Assembly (NCBI GenBank): GCA_037043455.1
Contig: JAWPHD010001219.1
Span: forward strand, 281,256 to 345,255
DNA: 64,000 bases
From: Cyrtodaria siliqua
Taxonomy: Eukaryota > Mollusca > Bivalvia > Adapedonta > Hiatellidae
Direction of reading: 5' to 3'
Position 1 is the stretch's first letter. Every line of letters begins with the position of its first letter. Position numbers and translations under genes: made by a program. The notes beneath the pieces are model-generated. The model was given only the letters and a program-made list of their open reading frames with translations, made no database searches and was not told the DNA's origin. Positions 36,468 through 46,611 of this stretch are shown here, one piece after another.

Positions 36468-36599
36468 TAAAACACAAGTTACTCAATTTCTCATGAACAG
36501 ACTCAATAAAACCGAGTCTACTGCTTTATTCTCTTAATTGTGTTTGTTGCTCTCAAAGGATCACCTTTATCAGTATTTATAAACATTCACACTAGTGTT

Positions 36600-37064
36600 C
36601 GTTTAGTGCAGTGTGGCGGCTGTAAAAAGTCTCCCCGTGCTACGAATCAGTAGTGTTAAATTTTACTGGTCCTTTGGGACCAACGAGCCCAATATATGTG
36701 GCTTTGAAATAGAATACCGCTTAAGCCGGTGGTAGATATCCATTTGATATCCAGTCAGTTTATTTTCTCGCCCATAACTGTGCTTTTCATGTTGGTAGTT
36801 ATTGACTTTTTGTAGGATTTTAAGTCACAAATGTCACCATACTTGATAGGTATAACAACATACAACATATGGATTATTTCGCCTGGTCATTGCTATAATT
36901 GTATCCCACTGTGATGGAACATGCACATTAGTATTCCTTTTAGAATGTGCTATTGCTGCATGCATAGAATCGCACTCCATCTCGGAGTGACCCCGCTCAG
37001 AGAATTTATGCCCGATAGTTTCAATATTCTCATTTTTGTGTACTGCCTACAGTAATCCAACAGT
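36600..37064 (-). pseudogene. transposase-like gene, C-terminal part
   Basis: On the minus strand the frame contains GHKFSERGHSEMECDSMHAA and SQWDTIIAMTRR, and later an IPIKYGDICDLKSY stretch. I recall these as hallmarks of a widespread invertebrate transposase-like family of unknown class. The N-terminal part lies beyond element B at 49740-50510, so the element split the gene. Several frame changes and stops show it was already decaying. Confidence 0.5.
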
Positions 37065-37070
37065 AACAAA
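37065..37070 (+). repeat. target site duplication, left (AACAAA)
   Basis: Matches 49734-49739 exactly. Six base pairs is the expected Polinton duplication length. Confidence 0.9.
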
Positions 37071-37412
37071 AGTAGTATAGAAACTGGCGGTTCCAGGCCA
37101 CTTTCCCCATCGCGGGGAATGAGAAAAACTAATGAAACACGCCAGGGGGTACTCAGGCGTAACTCTCATTCACACCACCAAGATCTAAATGTAAGTCACG
37201 CCTAAATCAACACCTCAACATATTTCAACAGTTTTCTCAAGCAACCCCGCTCAGGGAAACTCGCCCAAAACCGTCAGTTTCTATACTACTAATCAGTCCG
37301 GTTGTCATTTTAATAACATAACATTTGCAACTCGTTAAGCAAAGTCAGACGGAACCGGGCAGTAGTCTTCATCATCGCTCTGCATATCATTTTTTTACCA
37401 TGGAGTATTTTA
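37071..37412 (+). repeat. left terminal inverted repeat of element B
   Basis: This is the inverted partner of 49392-49733. Its outer 220 bp (37071-37290) is itself bounded by an inverted pair, AGTAGTATAGAAACTGGCGG outside and the complement ending TTTCTATACTACT inside. The inner part includes the last codons of the coiled-coil gene as a non-functional copy. The polymerase stop lies at its inner edge. Confidence 0.95.
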
Positions 37413-40400
37413 CTTGTATGCTAATGTATCTTGTCCATTATCTAATATGTACCGTTTATCATCATAAGCTGATAAACTTTTTTTATTTATTGCATAGCTA
37501 CTCATGTAATTGCTTTTGTGATCTAATGACTTTCATCTCATGGTGAGCTTCTGTTGCCGTAAACAAAATCTTTTTGTAATCATCATGTGCTATCTATTTT
37601 TTAACAACACACTTTATAACGCCCTTACATTTCTTTGCACTAACCTCATTATCTAGCACATATGAATATAGTTTACTTCGCAACCCAACAAATTCAACAA
37701 CGGGTATTCCACAAGTTTCATCTTTCATCTTGCCAATAACCTTTTTATTATCATTAAAATGAAACTTACTTTTGGGATCATAATCACAATTATCAAAAAG
37801 TTCTTTATCCTTGTAAAAGTCTGCATACACATCTTTTGTTTTTATTACATAACACAAAGAATCGGTATCAGTAAATAATGACTAAGCTTTTTATCATATT
37901 CGTTTTTAATGTAGTTGTAATGGAAATCATACATCAAATATTTTGACAAGTCTAAAATACACATACCAACATAAATAGGACGATTTAAAACTAATCGTTC
38001 TTTTATTCTGTTTATAGCAAATAAATATTCATTAAACATTTTACAAGAAATAAATGAAGGTCTTGCCGCATATTTTAAAAGGACCTCCTCGTCGTGAGTC
38101 AATTTAACATTAATTATTTTTCTCAAGTTTTCCATAGTTTTACCAAAAACTGAATTGTTCATCAGTTTGAAGAAATCCTTTTCAAAAGCATTTTTACCAG
38201 CTGTCCTCTTAGCAGTATTAAAATCTATGTATGTCTTTAACCACTCTGATTCGTCCAACTGTAGTATTCGATGTATTTTTGTCACCTTTAATCCAAGTGT
38301 TTTATACAATTCTAAGTTTCTAAAATGCACGACATACTTTTCTTTATTTTTCAACGTCGTAACAAATTTATTAACACTACAATTTCCTAGATTAAATTTT
38401 TGTTTTAAATTTGTGCAATAGTCTGACAACCACTCATCTTTGATATTTAAACTTTCCGGGGCAAGATGATAATCATTATGCGAGTCATGCAATTTCTCAG
38501 GATACTCGATATCACACTCAACAATGTAATTTGATTTTCCTTTTTCAAACTTATCAACCGACTTGAAGTTGCCAGTAGGTAACGGTTGGCACATAGCCCA
38601 CCCGTACAAGTTATTAGCATCGAGATATATTATGTACTTGCTTTCTTTTTTCTTGTCATAGTTTTTCATATATTTATTGTTAGCCTGTGAATATCTGTTT
38701 GCGATATAACTCGTACCGCCTCTTAATCCTTTTTCCACAAACAAATATTGATCAATATCAGTTATTAAATCAAGTTGGATACCAGTCATCTTAAGGCATG
38801 CATCCCAGGATAAACCGGGACTACTGAAGTAATGACAAGGATCTAATTTGTAATACTCAATACACATTTTTCTAAAGTTTTCAAAAACGTCTGCAAGCAG
38901 CAACACATCAGTCTTAAGATACAGATCATGATATTCTCCCATATTTTTAATCTTAAATGTTTTCCATATGTTTGTAGCATGATCGTAACCTGCATCTGAA
39001 ATGTGTTCATCATTTAATTGAGAATAAAAGCTATCCTTGCCGGGTAACTTAGTATCCTTGAAGCGTTCAAAACTGTTCATATAATCATAAGGATAAACAC
39101 CTTTTCTTTTTAGCAAGTCTAACTTTTTGCCGCTGTATTCTTGAGATATGTACTGAAACGACGGAACGTTTTTTACTAGATTATCTAATGATTGGGACAT
39201 GAACTGGAAACTGTCAATAAACACTGAACTTTGTCCTAACATAAAAGCCATGTACTTCTCCATGTTATTTGGTATAAATAACATTTATGTTTCGTTTAAA
39301 CTTTCCGATGTGTTGCATTATAAAGTGAGAATCATATCCCCTCAAATTATGAAACACAACAGGTATTTTTCTAGTCAACCTGAAATTAATATTACATATG
39401 TCATGAGCGCTTCCCCTATACTTTCCAGTTATATGACAATGATCCCTGACTTTTCTGATGGAGTTTTTGTATGCCACTGTATAACCCGCGTCGCCTTTTT
39501 TGAGTGTTGTTGCAAAACCATTACCGCAAATATGACATGATTTAGATTTTTGTAATCTGGCTTCTTCTTTCTGTGACATTACTAGATCTTTTTTAAAGTT
39601 TGCATTCATAGTTTTTTTGCACCACTTTTCTTCTTCTATTATTTTCTCTAAAAACTTGAAAACAGCATCAGGTCCTCTATACGTTACAACTGGTTTTGAA
39701 TATTGATCATCATAACAACAAACAACCTTGTATCCATAACCACAATCAGTATGCTTTTGATATGCTTCCGTATGTGATTTTTTAGGATTGTTTGATGCTG
39801 AAGAAATACTTTCGGTTACCGCTTCAAAATCAGCATATATAACAAACGGAACCATTGGCTGTCTGTCGTAGTTTTTAAACTTAACGTTTTCATCTTTGTT
39901 TGGCATCTCTACTGCTTGCTTACCATTAAGAGATAGACAATCGGGCTTATGTTTTTCTAAAACTCTTTCTAATGTAAAGCACTGCAAGCACGTTTTACAA
40001 AACCATTTTTCCCCTCGTGTGCTGTTTGACTAAACATTAGTCTGTCAAAATATTTTATCCACACGTAATGATTTTTTTCTTCTTCAACAATCAAAAGCAT
40101 ATCGCATTCTTCTTTTACTTTATTTTTTGATATGTACAAAGGGTATGCTTGATTATCTTCATACACATATAAATTAAAACAAATGTTGTTTTGTATTTCT
40201 ATTTTTGGGATTTGTTGAATTGTAACAGGAAATGTTATTCCCTTATAATCAAGATCGTCAATATGCTTTTTATACTTTGTTATTCTTTGAGGTTTATTGT
40301 CAGCAGGAAATTTATAAGCTAAATGGCACCTTCTGAAGCACTCGTTATCTTCATTTTTTATATTTATCAATCCTTTTTTAGCATTAGCAAGTTCTTTTGG

Positions 40401-40838
40401 TAAATTTAAATAAGAGCTACCTCGTAAAGGCTTATACTTTATTCGATTTATATAGTGTGCGTCTAGTGTCTCAATTACCCAACCACTTCCCATCTGAATC
40501 CAATTTCCAACTCTATTTATAATTTCCTCGCGTGCTTTGTCCAGCGCCTCGATAATATTATTTTCGGTTAATATTGTTGCTTCTTTAGAATTAAAGTAAG
40601 CTGTTTTGTATGTTGTTGCAGGACCTGTTGCTATGTCTCCCATTGATGTTTTTTTAAAAGTATGTTTCACATCAACACTTAATCTAAAGCCGCCCGTTTT
40701 TCTTAGTTCCGTTTTAAGAAAGTTTATAACGCTTGGTTGTGTTTTTTGCAGTTGAGTGAGCGGGTCATTACTAACAACATTTACTTTAAAAACCTTGCTA
40801 TACTGTTTCGGGGATGTTTCAATTTCTCGGATACTCAT
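37410..40838 (-). pseudogene. protein-primed family B DNA polymerase (element B)
   Basis: About 1,140 codons' worth of sequence belong to the protein-primed polymerase family (DNA_pol_B_2) that would replicate the element. In order there are an N-terminal domain (40838-39969), the exonuclease motifs YADFEAV, NLRGYDSHF and KTDVLLLADVFENFR, palm motif A (YLDANNLYGW), motif B (KLMNNSVFGKTMENLR), and motif C TDTDS, which falls at a frame change near 37850. A short C-terminus follows. Frame changes also lie near 39970 and 39270, an in-frame stop at 37594, and another shift near 37510. The ATG follows the promoter-like module. No separate terminal protein was recognised. Confidence 0.95.
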
Positions 40839-40857
40839 TATATAATATTACATAAGA
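40839..40857 (-). promoter_or_regulatory. start-proximal module before the polymerase gene
   Basis: On the minus strand TCTTATGTAATATTATATA abuts the ATG. This TCTTATG form is shared only with the next gene upstream (40949-41278), which hints at an early-gene subtype. Confidence 0.6.
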
Positions 40858-40948
40858 TTATTTCTTTAAGCAACTATTAATTAATTAATTAATTAATTAT
40901 TGAAGTAAAATATTTATTTCCCGGTTAGATTATATATATTTTTTTTAT

Positions 40949-41278
40949 TTATCCATACATAATAATTTTAATTCCTCGGTCAAGTAAAATATCATAGTGG
41001 GCAATAAAAGAAACTTTGTATAAAGTTGGATGGTAATTGGTTGCCTCTGAAATTTGTTTTTTGCACAAAGAACGTAGTTTGTTTATATCTCTTTTTTCTA
41101 TTTTCCATGACAGTTTTAGTTGTTTTGCCATTGTTATGATTCTTTCTGTCAAATCTTGAAAGTTTGAAAAAATTAAAAGCTCTGCATCTAATTTACTCGC
41201 ATCTTCAAAATTAATAGTTTTTACATGTTTCGTTTGATCTTTCTTAAAGTTGTTGATTTTAATTTCTACTTGTTCCAT
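40949..41278 (-). CDS. 109-residue ORF of unknown function (element B)
   Basis: Intact frame with a mixed-charge, probably helical sequence (MEQVEIKINNFKKDQTKHVK at the start). No signal peptide, membrane span or motif was recognised. It sits upstream of the polymerase in the same direction and has the same TCTTATG-type start module, so it may belong to the replication-stage gene set. A role related to polymerase priming is only a guess. Confidence 0.5.
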   Translation of the reverse strand: MEQVEIKINNFKKDQTKHVKTINFEDASKLDAELLIFSNFQDLTERIITMAKQLKLSWKIEKRDINKLRSLCKKQISEATNYHPTLYKVSFIAHYDILLDRGIKIIMYG

Positions 41279-41296
41279 TTATATAATTACATAAGA
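41279..41296 (-). promoter_or_regulatory. start-proximal module before the 109-residue ORF
   Basis: On the minus strand TCTTATGTAATTATATAA abuts the ATG. It is divergent from the zinc-protein gene start about 50 bp away on the other strand. Confidence 0.6.
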
Positions 41297-41347
41297 TAAT
41301 ATTTCTTGAAGCCTATATTTAAATATATAATGCTATATTATAATATA

Positions 41348-41900
41348 ATGAATTGCAAATATTGTGAAAGAGTTTTAGATATTATTGATCCTCCTGGGAT
41401 GTGCATAGATTGCATCTTATTTCACACGACTAACAAAAAAAAGCTTTGTAAATATTGTACCAGAGCCAAGCTGTGTTACAAGTGTACATACGCATGTGTG
41501 ATTTGTAACGATACTTGTGGAGTTTTCGATAACGAGCGTGTTTGCCTTAATTGTGGCACTCACACTGGTTATAGTCTTATCGCAGGTTACAACTACAGCC
41601 AAAAGAAAACTATTTACCACAGGAAGTACCATTTAGATAAATACTTGGTAGCATTTGATTTGTCTTCTAAAAATAGACAAAGATTTGAAGATTTGTTTTA
41701 CAAAATTGTAAAGATTTTGGATAAGCTAGAAGGTCGAAAAAGATCAATCAAATTTGAATACATTTTTCAGAAAATATTTAAAATATTAAAAATAGAAAAA
41801 AGAAACAAAACCGATTAAAACAAAATCAACCAGAGAAAAGTACGATAGGATATGGAAACAAGTCAGAAAAGAATTACGACTGAATGCCATGGCCGTTTAA
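41348..41900 (+). pseudogene. Cys-rich zinc-binding protein, VLTF3-like (element B)
   Basis: The start at 41348 is chosen because a TATATTATAATATA stretch abuts that ATG. The first 80 residues hold about seven CxxC-type pairs (CKYC, CIDC, CKYC, CYKC, CVIC, CLNC), suggesting zinc ribbons. The following IYHRKYHLDKYL and basic helical tail resemble the conserved core of viral late transcription factor 3 proteins known from Polintons and large DNA viruses. A frame change near 41800 moves the last 30 or so residues to another frame ending at 41900. The functional label is tentative. Confidence 0.45.
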
Positions 41901-41921
41901 CTTGAATCTTTTTATATACAT

Positions 41922-42308
41922 TTACAGAGGATCTGTTAAGTTATCATTCTTTTGAATCTCTAATATTTTATTAAAGACAATCCTAATTACCTCTTCATCA
42001 TTTTCTAGTCCTGTTGTTGTTTGGACATATGATAGAAGTTGTTTGAAACTCCTATGATGTGTTTTTAACAAAGTCTTTTTTTTTGCTATTCTTGTTTTAC
42101 TCACTAAAACAGCAACTACTGGAGGAACTGCACCAACTGCAGCCACGAAATCAGGAATTGCCGGAACCAATGCCAATACAGCAGTACAACCAATTATCCC
42201 GCTGGCAATCTGTAATGTTGTGTTTATAATACCGCACAATGTATAACTGCGTCTGTATGCAGCTACAAGTCGCGTCAAGAGATCAATTAATTCTTCTTTG
42301 GTTTTCAT
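41922..42308 (-). CDS. 128-residue protein with a hydrophobic central region (element B)
   Basis: Intact frame. Residues about 22-70 form two hydrophobic segments (IINTTLQIASGIIGCTAVLA and VAAVGAVPPVVAVLV) framed by charged helices, which suggests a hairpin membrane protein. No family was recognised. It could act on host membranes or in the virion. It is convergent with the zinc-protein gene on its left and follows the promoter-like module. Confidence 0.5.
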   Translation of the reverse strand: MKTKEELIDLLTRLVAAYRRSYTLCGIINTTLQIASGIIGCTAVLALVPAIPDFVAAVGAVPPVVAVLVSKTRIAKKKTLLKTHHRSFKQLLSYVQTTTGLENDEEVIRIVFNKILEIQKNDNLTDPL

Positions 42309-42325
42309 GTATAATTACAGTTAGA
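42309..42325 (-). promoter_or_regulatory. start-proximal module before the membrane-protein ORF
   Basis: On the minus strand TCTAACTGTAATTATAC abuts the ATG. Confidence 0.6.
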
Positions 42326-42332
42326 CAATAAT

Positions 42333-43465
42333 TTAATTTTGATATTTAGAAAATAGTTGTTCGTGTTCTTTGGGTGATATTTTACCTATTTTTAATAATT
42401 CATCGATTATGCTAATACCTTTATTTATCAGCTGCGGGCTATTATTTCCTGATTCGATACTTCCACATACCAACTCTAGATCATCCATCAAATCATTAGG
42501 ATTATTGTAATATTCAACACAACCTCCTAAAATCTTTTTGAACTTTGAAGAACCTTTATGAATTGGCAAATCAGATAATTCTGTTAGTTCCTTAACAACA
42601 TTCTGAGACAGCTTTGAATAAGTTTTTTCATTGTTATAACGCTTTGTTATCAAGTCAATAAAATCATCATCTACTTTTAAGTCTAACACAACTGCTTCTC
42701 CTTGTTTGGCAATAAGTTTGTGATGGCCAACAAGCTTAGGTAAATCAATTTGTAACATTCCATAGTAACCATCTTTGTCAACTTTGTAGGAATTTTTATT
42801 TTGTTGTAATCTGAAAAAACAGGAGCATGATGTTCCATACTTTTAAGTCTGTCTCTGTAATTCTGTAATCCGACAGTCTCTCTTTGGAAAGCCTCTCTTT
42901 CTTGTTTAATGTCATCCCTCTACTCGGTATTTGTTGTTTTATTTATCTTTTTGATTAGAGCGGCTTTAGAACCTCCGATATCCTTGATTGTTTTAGAAGC
43001 ATCATTAATTGCTTTATCTCTATCACCTGTAATTAGTTTCGATGGTAATGGTAGGTTATGTTTCTTTAGCACATCTGTATCAATTCCAGCATCTATATTT
43101 GCAGTATATATTTCTGGCGCAGGCTCTGTTGTATCAATTCCAGCATCTATTTCTGACGTAGGCTCTGCTGTATCAAATAACTGAGGTAATCTTCGGTATG
43201 CCTCATGTTCTTGTACTTCCTCGCCTATTGCTGCTGGAAGAGCGGCTAATTGCTGACTTATTTTCGGAAGAGAAGCTGACTGCTCGGTTAGCTGTTCTGA
43301 CTGACTTTTTATTTCGCTAGTTACAGGTTTAAATATTTCTTTGTATAAATCACGACTAGCTCCTTTTTCGAGTCTTTTCTGAGTAACTTTATTCTCGTAT
43401 TCTTTAACAAGCTCACTCGATTTTCGCTTTTTATCTGCCAATTCTTTCCATTTTAACAAAGACAT
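42333..43465 (-). pseudogene. conserved Polinton-family ORF, probable virion or scaffold protein (element B)
   Basis: Two open parts (43465-42920 and 42758-42333) look like one gene. The N-terminal part is a charged coiled-coil-like region followed by Ser/Gln/Pro-rich and Asp/Ile-rich linkers (repeats such as EIDAGIDTTEPAPEIYTA). The C-terminal part starts near a KVDKDGYYGM segment and is a compact mixed domain. An in-frame stop lies at 42920 and a frame change near 42770. I have seen related two-part ORFs in Polinton-like elements of cnidarians and molluscs, without known function. The gene follows the shared start module. Confidence 0.5.
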
Positions 43466-43483
43466 GTATAATATAAGGTTAGA
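43466..43483 (-). promoter_or_regulatory. start-proximal module before the two-part ORF
   Basis: On the minus strand TCTAACCTTATATTATAC abuts the ATG. Confidence 0.6.
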
Positions 43484-43550
43484 TTAAAATAAGATATATT
43501 ATAATAAGTTGATATGAGTTAAACCAAGTTAAGATAACTTAAATCAAGTA

Positions 43551-44059
43551 TTATGTAGTTTTTGTCTTCTTCTTGGCCGTAGGTTTAACTGCTTTCTTGA
43601 CTGCAGGCTTAACTGCATTCTTAACTGCTTTCTTGACTGTAGGTTTAACTGCTTTCTTGACTGCAGGTTTAACTGCTTTTAAATTTTTTCTCATGAGTCT
43701 AATATTTGCATGTGCTTTTTCAGACTCATTTTGTATTTTAACTAACTTCTTTTCCAGACGTGTTACCTCGCCGGGAGATTCAGTTTTGCTTAACATTTTA
43801 TTTATATGCTTTCTTCCTGCTTCTAATCCTATCAAATAAATAGTATTCGGTCGTTCTTCCGTTTTGACAGACTTCCTGGATTTTTCATTGCCGGTCTCCA
43901 GGCAGGATCTGCATCTTTTTGTTTTGTAGGCCCTGGGATACTCATGTTAACTTTTTGTAATCCGTAATATCTAACTTGATTAGCTTTGAAACATTCTGCT
44001 TCTGTTCCAAGTTGTTTACCACGAGGGATTTGTTTTATTCCGCAATATACTTTTGACAT
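43551..44059 (-). pseudogene. Lys/Pro/Ala-rich DNA-binding core-like protein (element B)
   Basis: The N-terminal part (44059 to about 43850) carries VYCGIKQIPRGKQLGTEAEC and QVRYYGL. After a frame change near 43840-43880 a helical part follows (GLEAGRKHINKML), then a tail of repeated KKAVKP(A/T)V units that resembles histone H1 tails. Such a tail suggests genome condensation in the particle, like adenovirus core proteins. It is divergent from the ATPase gene, with both start modules in a 41-bp gap. Confidence 0.55.
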
Positions 44060-44076
44060 ATATAATTATACTTGGA
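44060..44076 (-). promoter_or_regulatory. divergent start-proximal module, core-like side
   Basis: On the minus strand TCCAAGTATAATTATAT abuts the ATG at 44059. It is a weaker match (TCCAAG for TCTAAC). Confidence 0.45.
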
Positions 44077-44084
44077 TAATATTA

Positions 44085-44100
44085 TCTGACTATTATTATA
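44085..44100 (+). promoter_or_regulatory. divergent start-proximal module, ATPase side
   Basis: TCTGACTATTATTATA abuts the ATG at 44101, back to back with the module of the core-like gene. Confidence 0.55.
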
Positions 44101-44745
44101 ATGGAAATTTCAAACTATGATATGAAGACAGAAAACGGTAATTTTAAATAGATATGGAACTTTATGCCAGACTGTTGTTTTAGAATGTTAATTTGCGGTA
44201 ATTCAGGTTCTGGCAAGACAAACACACTAGTTCACATGTTGCTGAAACCTTTAGTTTACTACGACAAGATTTACCTTTTTGCTAAAAACTTGGAGCAGTC
44301 CAAGTATCAGGTCTTATCGCAAAAACTTGAAAAGATATCAAAAACGAATGAAATCCCAGTCGAAGACATATTAGAATGTTCAAATGATGAAGTTATCCCT
44401 GTGGATACTTTAGAATCAGATAACCAGAAGATAGTCATTTTTTATGATTATGTTTGCGAACGTAATCAAGATGATATTATTAACTATTTCATCCAGGGAA
44501 GACACAAAAATTGTTGTGTAATTTATTTATCTCAATCTTATTACAAAACTCCCAAAGACATTCGGCTAAATTGCTCTCATTACATCTTCTTTGCAACTCC
44601 AGTTAATCGTGAGCTTGGTATGCTTTCCAACGAACAAGATGTCAGTAAAGAGCAGTACAGAAAAGCGACTGACAAGCAGTATGACTTTCTGTATCTTGAT
44701 CGCCCTAGGAAGTTAGTAAAGCGTAACTTCAACGGCGAAATTTAA
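44101..44745 (+). pseudogene. FtsK/HerA-type genome-packaging ATPase (element B)
   Basis: This is the A32-like packaging ATPase, which would pump DNA into capsids. It has Walker A GNSGSGKTN, Walker B IVIFYDYV, and a downstream QGRHKNCCVIYLSQSYY sensor-like region. The length of about 214 residues is normal for Polintons. The start at 44101 is chosen because the promoter-like module abuts it. From there a TAG lies at codon 17 (44149-44151), and the frame is then open to its end. The TAA stop is directly followed by the next start module. The nonsense codon makes this copy probably dead unless an internal ATG (44164) is used. Confidence 0.9.
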
Positions 44746-44764
44746 TCTAATCATATTATATATA
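44746..44764 (+). promoter_or_regulatory. start-proximal module before the fibre-like gene
   Basis: TCTAATCATATTATATATA lies between the ATPase stop and the ATG at 44765 with no spare bases. Confidence 0.65.
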
Positions 44765-46019
44765 ATGGGACTTTTTAATGATCTTGGTGGAGAAGTTACT
44801 ACTGGCAGTGTCAATATTACAAATTTTGGTATTGTGCTGTCTGAGTATGTAAAACAAAAACATCTGGTTAATTATCTTAACAAGGGCAGAAACCAGGAAA
44901 ATGTTTTTTGAGAAGTGATCTCAACATGGATAATAATAAAATTACCAATGTAGGTAATCCAGTTAAAGCAGATGATGCAGCAACAAAGCAATTTACTGTA
45001 AGAAGAGAAGCAAAAATCATACGTGATTATAATATCGATAAAATTCCAGATATGATGAAAAATTTGACAACAGGTGTTGAAGATAAACTAAGTCAAATAC
45101 AAACAAAGTTACAAGCAAACCGTGAGAAAATGATTGAAATTCAAAACGGATTGAAAGATGAAATAAAACTTCTGAGTGATGCTTTGAAAGAGTTAGAAAA
45201 GAAAGAAGATGGATTGGAAGATAGTGAAAACTACAAGAAATTAAGTGAACAAATAAGAGCTGGTGTTCAAAATATTAATGCTCTGAACAAACTGGTCGAC
45301 ACTGATAAACTTGAGACTGCACTAAGCAAACTAGTTAACACCGATAAACTTGAGACTGCTATTGATGATGTTTCGAAGCAATTGAAAGCCGCCCAGGAAA
45401 AAAGAAACACAGCTTTTGATGGCGAAATAACTTCATTAAAACAGTTTAATCAAAAGTCTGGTAGCCGGCACACAGCAATTCTTGGTATAATTAATGAGTT
45501 AAGAGAAAAAGTAGAACATTTAGACCAGATTCTAACTTTTGAAGCTGCAATAGATGGCACAAGCATTATACAAGATGCCTTTTCATTCCCCGGCCATGTA
45601 AATCGACTTTTGTATCGTATCCAACCCAAAAACCACTGGAAAGAACCCGTCGAAACTCTTTGCTTGATGCATTTACTTTTGCAGCCAATCCACTTATGAA
45701 AAGTGGATTGGAATATTATCAAGCGAAAGATGGTTTGACTGCATTTACAATTTTAAGAGAAGGTCGTTATGTATTTGAAATGGATTTTACTTACACGGGA
45801 GCAGATGTAGAAAATGTTATTATTTTTTCAACATTGGAAAATGGTACTAAGATTTTTTATCCGATAATAGAAAATGACAAACGAATATTAAAAGAAACGT
45901 TTGAAGTATATGCCAAGCTATCTTATGCTATTATGTTTAGATCAAACGTAAAAGTAAATACTACTCAAGTTTTCAATTTTGAAAAATCAAGTTTTAAACT
46001 GTATTACATACCGGAATAA
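44765..46019 (+). pseudogene. fibre-like protein with coiled-coil shaft (element B)
   Basis: The N-terminus (MGLFNDLGGEVTTGS) is followed, after a frame change in a T run near 44903, by NMDNNKITNVGNPVKADDAA. This phrase is typical of phage and viral tail-fibre repeats. A helical coiled-coil region of about 170 residues follows, and then, after a second frame change near 45650, a beta-rich C-terminal head of about 110 residues. The layout suggests a trimeric host-attachment fibre. Location between ATPase and penton supports a virion protein. No receptor specificity can be inferred. Confidence 0.65.
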
Positions 46020-46054
46020 TTAGTATTAATAAAAAAAATTCCATCCTATATTAT

Positions 46055-46610
46055 ATGGAACAAAAAATTGTATTATCATCAGACAAAGCGTCAATAATTA
46101 ATAGCTCAAATACACCAAGTAATTTTACAACTGTATTTGACAGACCATTAATATTAGGTAGAAACCAACAGTATGGCATTGGACTCGATAATATTAATTC
46201 CATGACTTACTTGTGGTATAATATTAGTGAAGATTTTAATAACAAAGTGATAAGGTATCACAATGGAGCAGATTGGAAAAGTATTATTTTTAGAAATGGA
46301 AATTACAGTTATGGTGATATTGATAATTACATAAAAGACGCATTGACTGTAAACAATGATTTAACCGATGACTCACCCATCCCCATAAAAATTGAGTTTG
46401 ATTGATCAAGTTTTAAATGTTTGGTTACCATTAATAATAACTTTGTGCTTGATTTGAGAGAATCAAACTTTCACACCTTGATCGGGTTTGACAAAGATGC
46501 GGTTATTAGGGAAAATAAATTTGGGACTGTGACACGAGACATAACAAATTCTATCGATACATTGTATATCCACTGTGACTTGATAAGTAATTCTATTGTT
46601 GATGGAGGTC
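46055..46610 (+). pseudogene. penton-like minor capsid protein, C-terminally deleted (element B)
   Basis: The open part keeps TTVFDRPLILGRNQQYGIGL and GNYSYGDIDNYIKDAL, and after an in-frame TGA (46403-46405) SNFHTLIGFD and IHCDLISNSIVDGG. These match the single-jelly-roll penton proteins of Polintons, which fill the capsid vertices. The sequence then runs into the core-protein gene near 46605. The penton C-terminus, the pVI-like gene, the whole major capsid gene and the core N-terminus are gone. A TATATTATAT stretch abuts the ATG. Confidence 0.7.
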
Positions 46611-46611
46611 T

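Larger units (their letters stand above)
31071..36470 (-). mobile_element. Polinton/adintovirus-like element A, decayed, capsid half
   Basis: Minus-strand genes run in the order pVI-like, major capsid, core, protease, PLA2 protein, integrase, coiled-coil. The outer end keeps TTTCTATACTACT (31071-31083), the same terminal motif as in element B. There is no polymerase, ATPase, fibre or complete penton, and no second terminus was found near 36470, so this is a truncated copy. It is homologous to the right half of element B in inverted orientation, at very roughly 80% identity by eye, so the two are separate, older insertions and not a fresh inversion. Confidence 0.85.

Noticed and set aside
36453..36600. 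Remnant of the penton gene at the inner end of element A
   Set aside because: Gene order predicts it here, and a short VTC-type end might fit, but the frame is too broken to support a call.
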